A stretch of 55,673 nt of DNA from CAZVAR01 sp964625225 (lineage in GTDB: Bacteria > Pseudomonadota > Alphaproteobacteria > JAJUGE01). The stretch is taken from positions 1 to 55,673 of the forward strand of contig CAZVAR010000010.1 of NCBI GenBank assembly GCA_964625225.1. Reading direction: 5' to 3'. Of the stretch, positions 15,976 to 24,978 are shown piece by piece. The position numbers and the translations under genes are program-made. The notes under the pieces were generated by a model. It searched no databases and was not told the DNA's origin. It worked only from the letters and a program-made list of their open reading frames with translations. The first letter of the stretch is position 1, and each line of letters starts with the position of its first letter.

Positions 15976-18432
15976 ATGAACGCTTCCGTGAACGCTGCTC
16001 TGGTAACCCCTCCTGCCTACGACGAATCGGCGATCCAGGTGCTGAAGGGCCTGGAGGCGGTGCGCAAGCGTCCAGGCATGTATATCGGCGATACCGACGA
16101 CGGTACCGGCCTGCACCATATGGTCTATGAGGTCGTCGACAATGCCATCGACGAGGCGCTCGCGGGCTATTGCACGCAAGTCGACGTGGCACTGAATGCG
16201 GACGGTTCGGTGACGATCCGCGATAATGGCCGCGGCATCCCGGTCGGTATTCACGAAGAGGAGGGCGTCTCGGCGGCACAGGTCATCATGACCCAGCTGC
16301 ATGCCGGCGGCAAATTCAACCAGAACTCCTACAAGGTCTCCGGCGGTTTGCACGGTGTCGGCGTCTCGGTGGTCAACGCACTTTCGGAACGGCTTGACCT
16401 TCGCATCTGGCGTAACGGCCATGAGCATTTCATGCGGTTCCGGCATGGCGAACCCGAAGCGCCCCTGGCGGTGGTCGGCCCTGCGGGCGATCGTACCGGT
16501 ACGGAAGTCACATTCCTGCCGTCCAGGGACACCTTCAGCATGGTCGAGTTCGACTTCGCGACGCTCGAGCGCCGCTTGCGCGAGCTCGCTTTCCTGAACT
16601 CGGGCGTGCGGCTGGTCCTGACCGATGCGCGCGGCGTCGAGGAAAAACGCGTCGAGATGTTCTACGAGGGCGGCCTCGCCGCCTTCGCTGGCTGGCTGGA
16701 CCGGAGTCGCACGTCGCTGCAGAGCGCTCCGATCACCGCCTCAGTGGAGCGCGACGGTATCACGGTCGAGTTCGCCCTGCAGTGGAACGACAGCTATCAC
16801 GAGACGATGTTGTGTTTTACCAACAACATCCCGCAGCGTGACGGCGGAACCCACTTGGCCGGATTCCGGGCGGCGCTGACGCGGCGCGTGACGGCCTATG
16901 CCGAATCCTCCGGCATCGCCAAGAAGGAGCGGGTGCAGCTCACCGGCGACGATGCCCGCGAAGGCCTGACCTGCGTTCTGTCGGTCAAGGTGCCGGACCC
17001 GAAATTCTCCTCGCAAACCAAGGACAAGCTCGTCTCTTCGGAAGTGCGACCGGTCGTCGAGAGCGTCGTCAACGATGTACTCGACCGCTGGTTCGAGGAG
17101 CATCCGGCGGATGCAAAGAAGATCGTCGCCAAGGCGGCAGAAGCGGCGGCGGCGCGCGAGGCGGCTCGCAAAGCGCGGGAGATGACGCGCCGCAAAGGGC
17201 CGCTGGAGAATGCGTCGCTCCCCGGCAAGCTGGCCGACTGCCAGGAACGGGATCCGGCACGGGCCGAGCTCTTTCTCGTCGAGGGCGACTCGGCCGGCGG
17301 CTCAGCCAAGCAGGGCCGCGATCGTAGCACCCAGGCCATTCTCCCGTTGCGCGGCAAGATTCTGAACGTCGAACGCGTACGCTTCGAGAAAATGCTGAGC
17401 TCCGGCGAGATCGCGACACTGATCACGGCGATCGGCGGGGGGATCGGCCGGCCTTCGGAAGAGGGGAACGGGGGCTTCGACCCGGAGAAGGTCCGCTATC
17501 ACAAGATCATCATCATGACCGACGCGGACGTGGACGGCAGCCATATCCGTGCGCTTCTGCTGACCTTCTTCTATCGCCAAATGCCGGCGCTGATCGAGAA
17601 GGGATATCTCTACATCGCCCAGCCGCCGCTCTACCGGGTAAAGCGGGGCAACAGCAGCCGCTACCTGAAGGACGATCGTGAGCTCGAGAACTTCATTCTC
17701 GATGCCGGCCTGGAGGGTGCCGTGCTGCGGCTGCACAGCGGTGCCCAGCGCGCAGGCGAGGATCTGCGTGCGCTCGTAGAGGACGCGCGTCGCATCAAAC
17801 GGCGCATCAAGCCGCTCGCCGACAAGGTGGGCAGCGAGCGCATCGTCGAGCAGGCGGCGATCGCCGGCGCGCTCAATCCCGAGCGCCTGCGGAGCCCGGA
17901 ACAAGCAGCGGAGGTGGCGGGATACATCGCCCAGCGCCTCGATGAGCTGGAAGCGGAGGCCGATCGCGGCTGGACCGGAACCGCTGCGGAGGATGGCGGG
18001 CTGGCATTCACGCACTCGGTGCGGGGCGTGACCCGACGCTACCTGCTCGAGGGACGTTTGCTGCGCAGCCAAGAGGCCGTGCGGCTGGATGCGCGCAGTG
18101 CTGGCCTGCAGGAAACCTATCTCCGTCACGGCGTCCTTGCCGTGAAGGACCGGGAATGGCGTGTGGATGGTCCGCTCGGCCTGTTGAATGCCGCAACCGA
18201 GAGCGGCCGCCGTGGCCTTTCGATCCAGCGCTACAAGGGGCTGGGCGAGATGAATCCCGAGCAGCTCTGGGAAACGACGCTCGACCCGAATGCGCGCTCC
18301 CTGCTTCAGGTCCGGATTGACCATGTCGAGGATGCGAGCGAGATCTTTTCCACCCTGATGGGTGATCAGGTCGAGCCGCGCCGTGACTTCATCCAGACCA
18401 ATGCCCTCAAAGTCGCGAATCTCGATGTATAG
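15976..18432 (+). CDS. gyrB: DNA gyrase subunit B
   Basis: The ATPase/toprim subunit of DNA gyrase (818 residues), which introduces negative supercoils. The GHKL ATPase shows RKRPGMYIGDT and EVVDNAIDEA near the N-terminus and GLHGVGVSVVNAL as the ATP lid. The toprim metal site is seen as EGDSAGGSA (E436) and DADVDGSHI (from about 516); the C-terminal tail has QRYKGLGEMNPEQLW. The frame opens earlier at 15925; the ATG at 15976 agrees with family starts although no ribosome-binding site is obvious. About 226 bases separate it from recF, room for its own promoter, but I see no clear one. Confidence 0.97.
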   Translation: MNASVNAALVTPPAYDESAIQVLKGLEAVRKRPGMYIGDTDDGTGLHHMVYEVVDNAIDEALAGYCTQVDVALNADGSVTIRDNGRGIPVGIHEEEGVSAAQVIMTQLHAGGKFNQNSYKVSGGLHGVGVSVVNALSERLDLRIWRNGHEHFMRFRHGEPEAPLAVVGPAGDRTGTEVTFLPSRDTFSMVEFDFATLERRLRELAFLNSGVRLVLTDARGVEEKRVEMFYEGGLAAFAGWLDRSRTSLQSAPITASVERDGITVEFALQWNDSYHETMLCFTNNIPQRDGGTHLAGFRAALTRRVTAYAESSGIAKKERVQLTGDDAREGLTCVLSVKVPDPKFSSQTKDKLVSSEVRPVVESVVNDVLDRWFEEHPADAKKIVAKAAEAAAAREAARKAREMTRRKGPLENASLPGKLADCQERDPARAELFLVEGDSAGGSAKQGRDRSTQAILPLRGKILNVERVRFEKMLSSGEIATLITAIGGGIGRPSEEGNGGFDPEKVRYHKIIIMTDADVDGSHIRALLLTFFYRQMPALIEKGYLYIAQPPLYRVKRGNSSRYLKDDRELENFILDAGLEGAVLRLHSGAQRAGEDLRALVEDARRIKRRIKPLADKVGSERIVEQAAIAGALNPERLRSPEQAAEVAGYIAQRLDELEAEADRGWTGTAAEDGGLAFTHSVRGVTRRYLLEGRLLRSQEAVRLDARSAGLQETYLRHGVLAVKDREWRVDGPLGLLNAATESGRRGLSIQRYKGLGEMNPEQLWETTLDPNARSLLQVRIDHVEDASEIFSTLMGDQVEPRRDFIQTNALKVANLDV

Positions 18433-18825
18433 TCGGCCGCAGCCGCCGACGCGGTTCCCGTTTCCGGGGCCATATGGAGCATTTTGACCCGGAAACGGCC
18501 TTACACCACGATGGATGACACTCCGGATAGCCGTCGGTTTCGACGAAACCGCTTGGGCGACCGTGTTCGGGCGGGCGGAGGTCTGGACCGGCGGCGACGG
18601 ACGATCGGCACGGCCGGGCGGCGCTGATGACGCCCACCGGCCGCGGGCCACTGGGCAATCCTTGACCCGAAGCCATAACGATCAGCGACATCGGTATCGT
18701 AGGCACCAGGGAGCTGCATGCCCGGGGGAGGCAGGGGGCCTCGCAAGACACGCGGAACCTGCATCCGCGGCCAAAAGACGTACGCGCGGCGGCAGCGAGG
18801 CGCTATCGGGCCTGGAACCTCCAGC
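18433..18825. other. Intergenic region between convergent gyrB and marC
   Basis: These 393 bases separate the 3' ends of gyrB and the MarC-family gene. Apart from the hairpin at 18458-18498 I see no gene or RNA; the short frames here are Arg/Pro-rich shadows. Confidence 0.45.
18458..18498 (+). terminator. Possible gyrB terminator hairpin
   Basis: CCGTTTCCGGG (18458-18468) is the exact reverse complement of CCCGGAAACGG (18488-18498), with a 19-base loop, starting 26 bases after the gyrB stop. No good T-run follows, so it may be a processing or stability hairpin rather than an intrinsic terminator. Confidence 0.45.
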
Positions 18826-19428
18826 TCAGGACCAAGCGCCCTGCAGGCCGATATACTGAGTGATCCCCCGCATCAGCATCTCGACGGCTATGAGCACAAG
18901 GAGCATTCCCATCAGCCGCTCGAGCGCGGTTATTACGCGCTGACCGAGGAGCTTCCTCAGATTGCCGGAGAGATAGAGGATGACAGCGGAGGCGAGCCAG
19001 GCGAGGCACACCGCGGCCAGCCAGACCGGCAATCGCTCCGGCTCTCGGCTCACCAGCAGCAGTTCGGTCGTGAGTACCGACGGCCCGGCCGTGTACGGCA
19101 CCGCCAGCGGAACGACGAACGGCTCATCGAGCACCTCCTCCCGCAGGGAATGCTCGCGGGCCGGAAAAATCATCCGAACGGCGATCAGCAGCAGGATGAT
19201 GCCTCCGGCGACTGTGAGAGCGGCCGGCGAGACTCCGAGCGCGCCGAGAATGTGGCGGCCAGCGAACAGGAACGCGACCATGACAGCGAGTGCGATAAGC
19301 AGCTCGCGAAGGATGATCCTGCCATGACGTGCAGGGTCGACATGACGCAGCGCTGACAGGAACAGCGGCACGTTGCCGATAGGGTCCATCACGAAGAACA
19401 GGAGCACGGCTGCCGAGAGCAGGGTCAC
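18826..19428 (-). CDS. MarC family integral membrane protein
   Basis: A 200-residue inner-membrane protein with six predicted transmembrane segments, the normal length for the MarC/YhgN family. The N-terminal FFVMDPIGNVPLFL and the fourth-helix region AVPYTAGPSVLT are family hallmarks. Function is unknown; the historical link to multiple antibiotic resistance is not supported. The start is a GTG at 19428 without a clear ribosome-binding site, chosen because it gives the family-like first helix. It converges with gyrB. Confidence 0.88.
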   Translation of the reverse strand: MTLLSAAVLLFFVMDPIGNVPLFLSALRHVDPARHGRIILRELLIALAVMVAFLFAGRHILGALGVSPAALTVAGGIILLLIAVRMIFPAREHSLREEVLDEPFVVPLAVPYTAGPSVLTTELLLVSREPERLPVWLAAVCLAWLASAVILYLSGNLRKLLGQRVITALERLMGMLLVLIAVEMLMRGITQYIGLQGAWS

Positions 19429-20377
19429 GTCGTCGGGTTCCGATCTGCCGATGTCGCCAATCGCGCATCATGCTGCAGCGCCGGGAGCCTGCCCGGCCAC
19501 CGATTTCGTCGATCCCGCGGCCGGCGCGGCAGGTTCATCCGGACCATCCCGCTCCTCGACGGCGACGCGACCCTCCTAGGGGAAGACTCGACGTCGTATT
19601 CCCTCATGCTCGAAGGTACGGCAACTTCGTGCGCCCGATCGAGCCGCACCGGGTCCACCGGCGGTGTGCCCCGGAAGGATCGAGCGACGCAACACGAAGA
19701 GGACGTTGCAGAACCATTTGGCCGAGACCTAGGTCCGCCCTGGCGAACTCGCTGCGCAATGACCGGGCGTCGTCCCCATATCGCGACGCGTGAGGGCCGA
19801 CGGCAGTACGGAGGCAAGACGATCTTGCACCTGCCGGGCGTCCACCATGCCCGGAACAGCGCAATCGCCTTGCGGGGATCCGGAACGTCCTGCTCACGGT
19901 CGGACTTGCACATTGGTCGGCGGCCCTCGCCTGCCCGCAGAGGACGGAGATTGGCGGCGCTCCGCGCGTGCCGCAAGCCTGCCATCCGGGGGGCCCGGGG
20001 ATCCGGCGCCGGGTGGAGCCTCGAGGTGGTCCGTCGGACCGGACGAGGTCCCCGCTCCCGCAGCCTCTAGGATCGGCGTCGCCACTTTCGAAAACTGGCC
20101 GCATTGGTCATTCGGCGGTCCTCTCGTCGCACCGGGATCGTTCAAGATCGCGGATGGCCTTGCCGTCCCGTGCGGGGAACGGCTTCGTGGCGGTCACCGT
20201 GAGACACGACGGCGCGTCTGACGCGAAACCGGCAATCGGGTATGCCCTTCCGCTGCCCGAGGCTCGGGCGACGGCCACGCTTCTGGCGTTGACCGCAACC
20301 TAGCGGGAGATTTCCAGTTAATCAGGGCACCGCAAGGCGCTCATGCCCGCTGCGGCTTCAAGTAACGGGAGATTGGC
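19429..20377. other. Long gap without a recognisable gene
   Basis: About 950 bases between marC and the SDR gene. Several overlapping open frames exist on both strands, but all translate to Arg/Pro/Gly/Ser-rich sequences without hydrophobic cores or motifs, as expected from random high-GC sequence. No tRNA, repeat array or mobile-element ends were seen. It may be the remnant of lost genes. The last 20 bases contain GGGAG, the ribosome-binding site of the SDR gene. Confidence 0.45.
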
Positions 20378-21154
20378 ATGGGGTTGAATCGGCTTAATGG
20401 ACGCGTGGGGATCGTGACCGGTGCGGGTCGGGGAATCGGCCGGGCCATCGCCCGCAAGCTTGCGGACGAGGGCGCGCGGGTGCTCGTCGCGGATCTCGAC
20501 CAGCAAGTCGCGGAGGAGACGGTCTGCCAGATCGTCGCGGCCGGCGGCGAGGCGAAGGCCGAGGTGGTGGATGTGAGCCGCGCCGCCGACGTCGAGCGTA
20601 TGGTGACGACCGCCGTCACGACCTGGGGAGAGCTCCACATCCTGTGCAGCAATGCCGGCATCTTCCCGTCGGCACGCCTGGAGAACCTGACCGAAGCGGA
20701 GTGGGATCGCGTGCAGGCGATCAACCTCAAAGGCGCGTTCCTGACGACCAAGGCGGCGCTGCCGCATCTGCGCAAGACCGGCAAGGGGCGCATCGTCGTC
20801 ACCGCATCGATTACCGGCCCCATCACCGGCTATCCCGGCTGGACCCATTACGGAGCGGCCAAGGCCGGGCTGCTCGGTTTCATCCGCTCCGCCGCGCTGG
20901 AGGTCGCCAAGGCCAAGGTCACGGTGAACGCCGTCATGCCGGGAAACATCATGACGGAGGGCATGCGGGCGCAACCGGCGGAGTACATCCGTGAAACCGA
21001 GCGCGACATTCCCATGGGCCACCTCGGAGATCCCGAGGACATCGCCAACGCCGTCCTGTTCCTGGCCTCCGACGAGGCATCCTACATAACCGGCCAGGGC
21101 ATCGTGATCGATGGCGGCCAGACCCTGCCCGAATCGCGGCTGGCGATGGATTGA
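20378..21154 (+). CDS. Short-chain dehydrogenase/reductase (FabG-like)
   Basis: A 258-residue classical SDR oxidoreductase using NAD(P)H. The nucleotide-binding motif TGAGRGIG (residues 14-21), the NAG segment (92-94), the catalytic Ser144 and the Tyr158-x3-Lys162 pair are all present. An acidic residue after the second strand (ADLDQQ) favours NAD(H). It resembles 3-oxoacyl-ACP reductases, but without fab neighbours the substrate may be another ketone or alcohol. GGGAGAT precedes the ATG. It stands alone between two long gene-free stretches. Confidence 0.9.
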   Translation: MGLNRLNGRVGIVTGAGRGIGRAIARKLADEGARVLVADLDQQVAEETVCQIVAAGGEAKAEVVDVSRAADVERMVTTAVTTWGELHILCSNAGIFPSARLENLTEAEWDRVQAINLKGAFLTTKAALPHLRKTGKGRIVVTASITGPITGYPGWTHYGAAKAGLLGFIRSAALEVAKAKVTVNAVMPGNIMTEGMRAQPAEYIRETERDIPMGHLGDPEDIANAVLFLASDEASYITGQGIVIDGGQTLPESRLAMD

Positions 21155-21818
21155 GGGTCAACGACGCCCCCGGATGGGTGCTGCCGCCATACGAACGGCC
21201 CCAATGCATGCTGCCGGGCTTGGCTGCGGGCCCGCGGTCGCGATGCAGCGCGGCCCGCCGACTGCAGCCGGGTCGAGCCGCCCCTGGCCGAAAGTTCCGG
21301 CCCGAGGAACCCGCAGGCCGATCTCTTGCTGAGAGGACCGACGCCGGGGAACCCCGAGGAGCGCAGGACCGTCGGTCATGGCCGTGCCGATCCATCGCGC
21401 GCCCGCCCAGCTGCACCCGATAGCTGCCGAGGAGCATGACCGCCCCGGTCACCCCGGGAGCCGGAGACACGAGCTGTCGGTGGCCCGAGGCATGGCCTTG
21501 GACCTCGCGGTAACACCGGGACGCTCCACGATGTGACGAGGCAGTCTCTGACCGGCCGCATGATCGGTCCGCAACGGGGCCGCGGCGGGGACTCGCGTCC
21601 TTGCTCCGATCGGAGCTCGCCCAATCGGAGCTCGACGGACACGCTCGCGAAAGCGCATCGCGCCCCGGATCGCCCGATCAACGCCCTCACCACACCCGGC
21701 ATCACGCTGTCCGTGCCCTGCGAGCCGCCGCTTATCGGGGAGCGGACCTATTGCAATCTCCTGCAATGGTGTATCCCGACGAACCTGCAGTGCGAACTTC
21801 CGCTGACGCCTCCATGGA
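21155..21818. other. Long gap without a recognisable gene
   Basis: About 660 GC-rich bases between the SDR and the SLC13-type permease. It holds a small 15-base tandem repeat (ATCGGAGCTCG at 21609-21619 and 21624-21634). The open frames are shadow-like. I see no RNA gene, and the promoter for the permease is not obvious. Confidence 0.45.
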
Positions 21819-23648
21819 ATGAACCCCGACCTTGCCATCGTCATCGCGCTCCTCGCGGCCGCGATACTGATGTTCATCCTCAACCGCCCGCGAATGGACG
21901 CGGTGGCGCTGATCATGATGACGGCGCTGCCGCTCACCGGCGTCATCAGCGTGAACGAAGCCCTGATGGGGTTCAGCGATCCGAGCATCGTCCTGATTGG
22001 GCTGCTGTTCGTGATCGGCGAAGGGCTGGTGCGAACGGGAATCGCCCAGCGGATCGGCGACTGGCTCGTCTCGCATGCGGGGCGCAGCGAAACGCGACTG
22101 CTGATCCTGCTGATGCCGATCGTCGCCTTCGTCGGATCGGTGATGAGCTCGACCGCCGTCGTCGCCATCTTCGTCCCGGTGGTGCTGCGCATCGTCCGGA
22201 GCGCGCGCATCCCGGCGGGGCGCCTCATGATGCCGCTCAGCGTAGCGGGGCTGATCAGCGGAATGATGACGCTGGTCGGAACACCGCCGAACCTCGTGAT
22301 CAACGGCGAGCTCGTCCGCAACGGCTTCGAGGGTTTCCACTTCTTCGCCTTCACGCCGTTCGGCGTACCGGTCCTGGCGCTGGCGGTAGTGTACATGCTC
22401 GTGGCACGTCGCTGGTTGACGAGACCAGACCGCAAGGGCGAGGTCCAGCGCCGCCCTGTCCGGATGTCGGAATGGGTGGAGGCGTACGGACTGGCGGGCC
22501 GAGCGCATCGGTTTCGTGTCGGGCCGGGATCCCCGCTCGTCGGCAGGATGCTGGAAGACCTCGACCTGCGCGGTTCCGCCGGCATCAACATCATCGCGAT
22601 CGAACGGAGGGGCCGGTTCTCGCGCAACCTCATCCACCCGACCGCCAAGACGGAGTTGCGTGCGGACGACATCCTCCTCATGGTCCTGCTCGCCCCCACG
22701 ATCGATGCCGAGGAGTTTCGTCGCCGGTTCGGGCTGGAGAAGCTGCCGCTCTCGGGCTCCCACCTCGCCGACCGGTCGCAGGAGATCGGAATGGCGGAGG
22801 CCGTGATCCCGGCAACCTCCGAGCTCGTCGGCGCAACCGTGGTCGAGGCGCGCTTCCGCTCGGAATACGGTCTGACGGCGATCGGCCTCAGGCGCGGCAG
22901 TGGCGCCCTCGCCGAAAGCCTGCTCCACGAACCTCTAAAGGCCGGTGACACGCTGCTGCTGGTCGGGCCCTGGAAGGCGATCCGCCGGCTGCAATCGGGT
23001 CGGAGAGACCTCGTCATCCTCGATCTTCCGGCAGAACTGGACGACGTGGCCCCGGCAGCGTCCCGGGCGCCGCATGCGGTGTTCTCGATCGCGGTCATGG
23101 TGGGACTGATGGTCACGGGCGTCGTCCCGAACGTCCAGGCCGCCCTGATCGGCTGCCTCCTGCTGGGAGTGCTCGGCTGCATCGATCTCGACGCCGCCTA
23201 CCGGTCGGTTCACTGGCAGAGCATGGTGCTGATCATCGGGATGCTGCCATTCTCCTTTGCGCTTCAGAAGACGGGCGGCGTCGAGATGGGAGTGGCCGCC
23301 TTGCTCGGCCTCGTGGAGGATGCGAGTCCCCGGATCATCCTGGCAGGCGTTTTTCTCCTGACCGCAATATCGGGCTTGTTCATCTCCAACACGGCGACGG
23401 CCGTCCTGATGGCGCCGGTTGCCCTTGCTATCGCGAACGAGCTCGGGGCCTCTCCCTACCCCTTCGCGATGACCGTCGCGCTTGCGGCCTCGTCGGCGTT
23501 CATGACCCCGGTCTCGTCGCCGGTGAACACGCTCGTCGTCGGCCCCGGCAACTACACCTTTGCCGATTTCGTTCGCGTCGGCGTGCCCCTCACCTTCATC
23601 ACGATGATCGTCAGCATCGCGCTGGTTCCCTGGCTGCTGCCTTTCTGA
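21819..23648 (+). CDS. SLC13-family permease with two TrkA-C domains
   Basis: A 609-residue inner-membrane carrier of the ion-transporter superfamily, probably sodium-coupled for an anion such as sulfate or a dicarboxylate. About ten to twelve hydrophobic segments form two halves (roughly residues 1-200 and 410-609), each with a re-entrant loop motif: VGSVMSSTAVVA in the first and GLFISNTATAVLMAP in the second. Between them lie two RCK C-terminal (TrkA-C) domains, seen as PLVGRMLEDLDLR and ELVGATVVEARFR, which usually bind a regulatory ligand. No ribosome-binding site is obvious at the ATG. It is monocistronic as far as can be seen. Confidence 0.87.
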   Translation: MNPDLAIVIALLAAAILMFILNRPRMDAVALIMMTALPLTGVISVNEALMGFSDPSIVLIGLLFVIGEGLVRTGIAQRIGDWLVSHAGRSETRLLILLMPIVAFVGSVMSSTAVVAIFVPVVLRIVRSARIPAGRLMMPLSVAGLISGMMTLVGTPPNLVINGELVRNGFEGFHFFAFTPFGVPVLALAVVYMLVARRWLTRPDRKGEVQRRPVRMSEWVEAYGLAGRAHRFRVGPGSPLVGRMLEDLDLRGSAGINIIAIERRGRFSRNLIHPTAKTELRADDILLMVLLAPTIDAEEFRRRFGLEKLPLSGSHLADRSQEIGMAEAVIPATSELVGATVVEARFRSEYGLTAIGLRRGSGALAESLLHEPLKAGDTLLLVGPWKAIRRLQSGRRDLVILDLPAELDDVAPAASRAPHAVFSIAVMVGLMVTGVVPNVQAALIGCLLLGVLGCIDLDAAYRSVHWQSMVLIIGMLPFSFALQKTGGVEMGVAALLGLVEDASPRIILAGVFLLTAISGLFISNTATAVLMAPVALAIANELGASPYPFAMTVALAASSAFMTPVSSPVNTLVVGPGNYTFADFVRVGVPLTFITMIVSIALVPWLLPF

Positions 23649-24021
23649 GGCCCCCGTCGACACCTCGGACTGAGTGAGGGGCCATGCGGCGGCGACAACG
23701 CTCCGTCGGTCGTGGAAGCGGCGATCCGGGTCGAATCGACCGGTCGCGGCGCCACGGATGGGCATCGTCACGGGCGTGGACGGCACGTTCGTACGCCCCC
23801 GTACCGCCGATAAGCGCTGGAAAGCCGTCCGAACCGTTGTTCGCCGCGACTGGCACCGCCCTTGATGCGGTTTCGACCCCCGTGATGCCCCGGCGGTGAC
23901 CGGCCCCGCTCTCGCCGCCCGGTCTGCGACGAATTTCGGGAACCTTCGGACCGCTACGTCATCCAACGCGTCGACGGTGCCGAACGGATTGGCACTTTGT
24001 CGAAGCAAAGGAGATTCCGGG
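23649..24021. promoter_or_regulatory. Upstream region of the cupredoxin/ECF operon
   Basis: These 373 bases precede the three-gene operon. GGGAACCTT at 23938-23946 strongly resembles the -35 element recognised by many ECF sigma factors (GGAAC core), and CGTC at 23957-23960 resembles an ECF -10, but the 13-base spacing is shorter than usual (16-17). A small hairpin, GTGCC (23977-23981) with GGCAC (23991-23995), follows. Autoregulation by the operon's own sigma factor is an inference. The rest is featureless. Confidence 0.35.
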
Positions 24022-24435
24022 ATGAGAACACTCGCGGTCGCACTTGCCCTGACCACGGCCGGTTGTATGTCTGCCGTCGCCGCCGATCGAGTTGCCGAAG
24101 CGCCGCCGGCTGCTCCCTATCAGCAGGTCAGCAAGCTCGTGAAGCTGCCGGATTTCATTCCCGGTCTCGGCCAGCTCTTCGTCGACCCGGCGTCGCTGCC
24201 GGCCGGCCCCTTCCTCGCCTATGACCGTGACGGCAAGCTCGTCAGCACCATCTACATGATCCCGGTCGAAGACCTGAATCCGGATAAGCGGTTCGACGAT
24301 CTCGATGCGCCGGGTGGCAAGGTCGATCATGTCGATATCTACTTCAACGCCGGACATCCCGGAGTCGAGAGACCGCACGCGCATATCGTGCTCTGGCACG
24401 TCCCGACCTCCGGCGAAATGCGGGTTGCAAAGTGA
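24022..24435 (+). CDS. Exported protein of unknown function with C-terminal PHAH motif
   Basis: A 137-residue protein with an N-terminal signal peptide (hydrophobic stretch ending near AVA-AD, about residue 22); a cysteine at residue 15 gives a weak lipobox, so a lipoprotein is possible. The mature part has no family I can name with confidence. The most distinctive part is the C-terminal half, with DHVDIYFNAGHPG followed by PHAHIVLWHV, a cluster of histidines that could bind a metal. AAAGGAG eight bases upstream fixes the ATG. Its stop overlaps the GTG start of the cupredoxin gene (GTGA), so the two are translationally coupled and probably act together in the periplasm. Confidence 0.75.
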   Translation: MRTLAVALALTTAGCMSAVAADRVAEAPPAAPYQQVSKLVKLPDFIPGLGQLFVDPASLPAGPFLAYDRDGKLVSTIYMIPVEDLNPDKRFDDLDAPGGKVDHVDIYFNAGHPGVERPHAHIVLWHVPTSGEMRVAK

Positions 24436-24965
24436 GAACGACGCGCCGTCGGGTCTTGCGGATGGGCGGCGGACTGCTTGCCGCCCTCGCGACGCCGCCC
24501 CTTGCGGCAGGTGCCGGCGACACGATCGAGATCCGGATGCAGGGACGGGCTGATGGATCGCATGTCTGGTTCGATCCGGTGGGCATTCGGCTCGAGCCGG
24601 GACAGACGGTCCGTTGGGTCAATCGCGATCCCGGCAATTCGCACACCGCCACCGCTTATCATCCGGCGAACTTCGGTCGCCCGCGCCGGATCCCCGAACG
24701 GGCGACGCCTTGGGACTCCGGCTATCTGCTGCCCGACGAGACCTTCGCCGTCACGCTCATAGAGCCCGGCATCTATGATTACTACTGCGTGCCGCATGAG
24801 CATGCCGGCATGGTCGGCCGTCTCATCGTCGGCGCGCCGCAGCGGCACGGTTGGCCGACCGCCCCGACCGGCGCGGATCGGGGAGGCGCGGTGCCGCGGG
24901 CAGCCCTGAACGCCTTTCCCACGGTCGAGGAGATCATGCGGGAAGGTATCGTCCGCCGAAACTGA
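24432..24965 (+). CDS. Tat-exported cupredoxin (plastocyanin/azurin-like)
   Basis: A 177-residue blue-copper protein predicted to carry electrons or copper in the periplasm. The N-terminus has a twin-arginine signal (TRRRVLRMGG) and a hydrophobic stretch ending near residue 28. The type-1 copper ligands are visible as His71 (in NSHTA), Cys119, His122 and Met127 (in YYCVPHEHAGM). A C-terminal extension of about 40 residues after the copper domain is unusual and ends in a charged helix. The start is a GTG overlapping the stop of the preceding gene. It is followed 13 bases later by the sigma factor gene, suggesting one operon. Confidence 0.87.
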   Translation: MRTTRRRVLRMGGGLLAALATPPLAAGAGDTIEIRMQGRADGSHVWFDPVGIRLEPGQTVRWVNRDPGNSHTATAYHPANFGRPRRIPERATPWDSGYLLPDETFAVTLIEPGIYDYYCVPHEHAGMVGRLIVGAPQRHGWPTAPTGADRGGAVPRAALNAFPTVEEIMREGIVRRN

Positions 24966-24978
24966 ACGCGAGGGAGTC

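Noticed and set aside
20378..21154. Naming the SDR gene fabG
   Set aside because: The motifs are shared by the whole classical SDR family and there are no fatty-acid synthesis neighbours.
21609..21634. Tandem repeat as the start of a repeat array or CRISPR
   Set aside because: Only two 11-base copies at a 15-base period; no further units and no spacer pattern. No CRISPR array was seen anywhere in the window.
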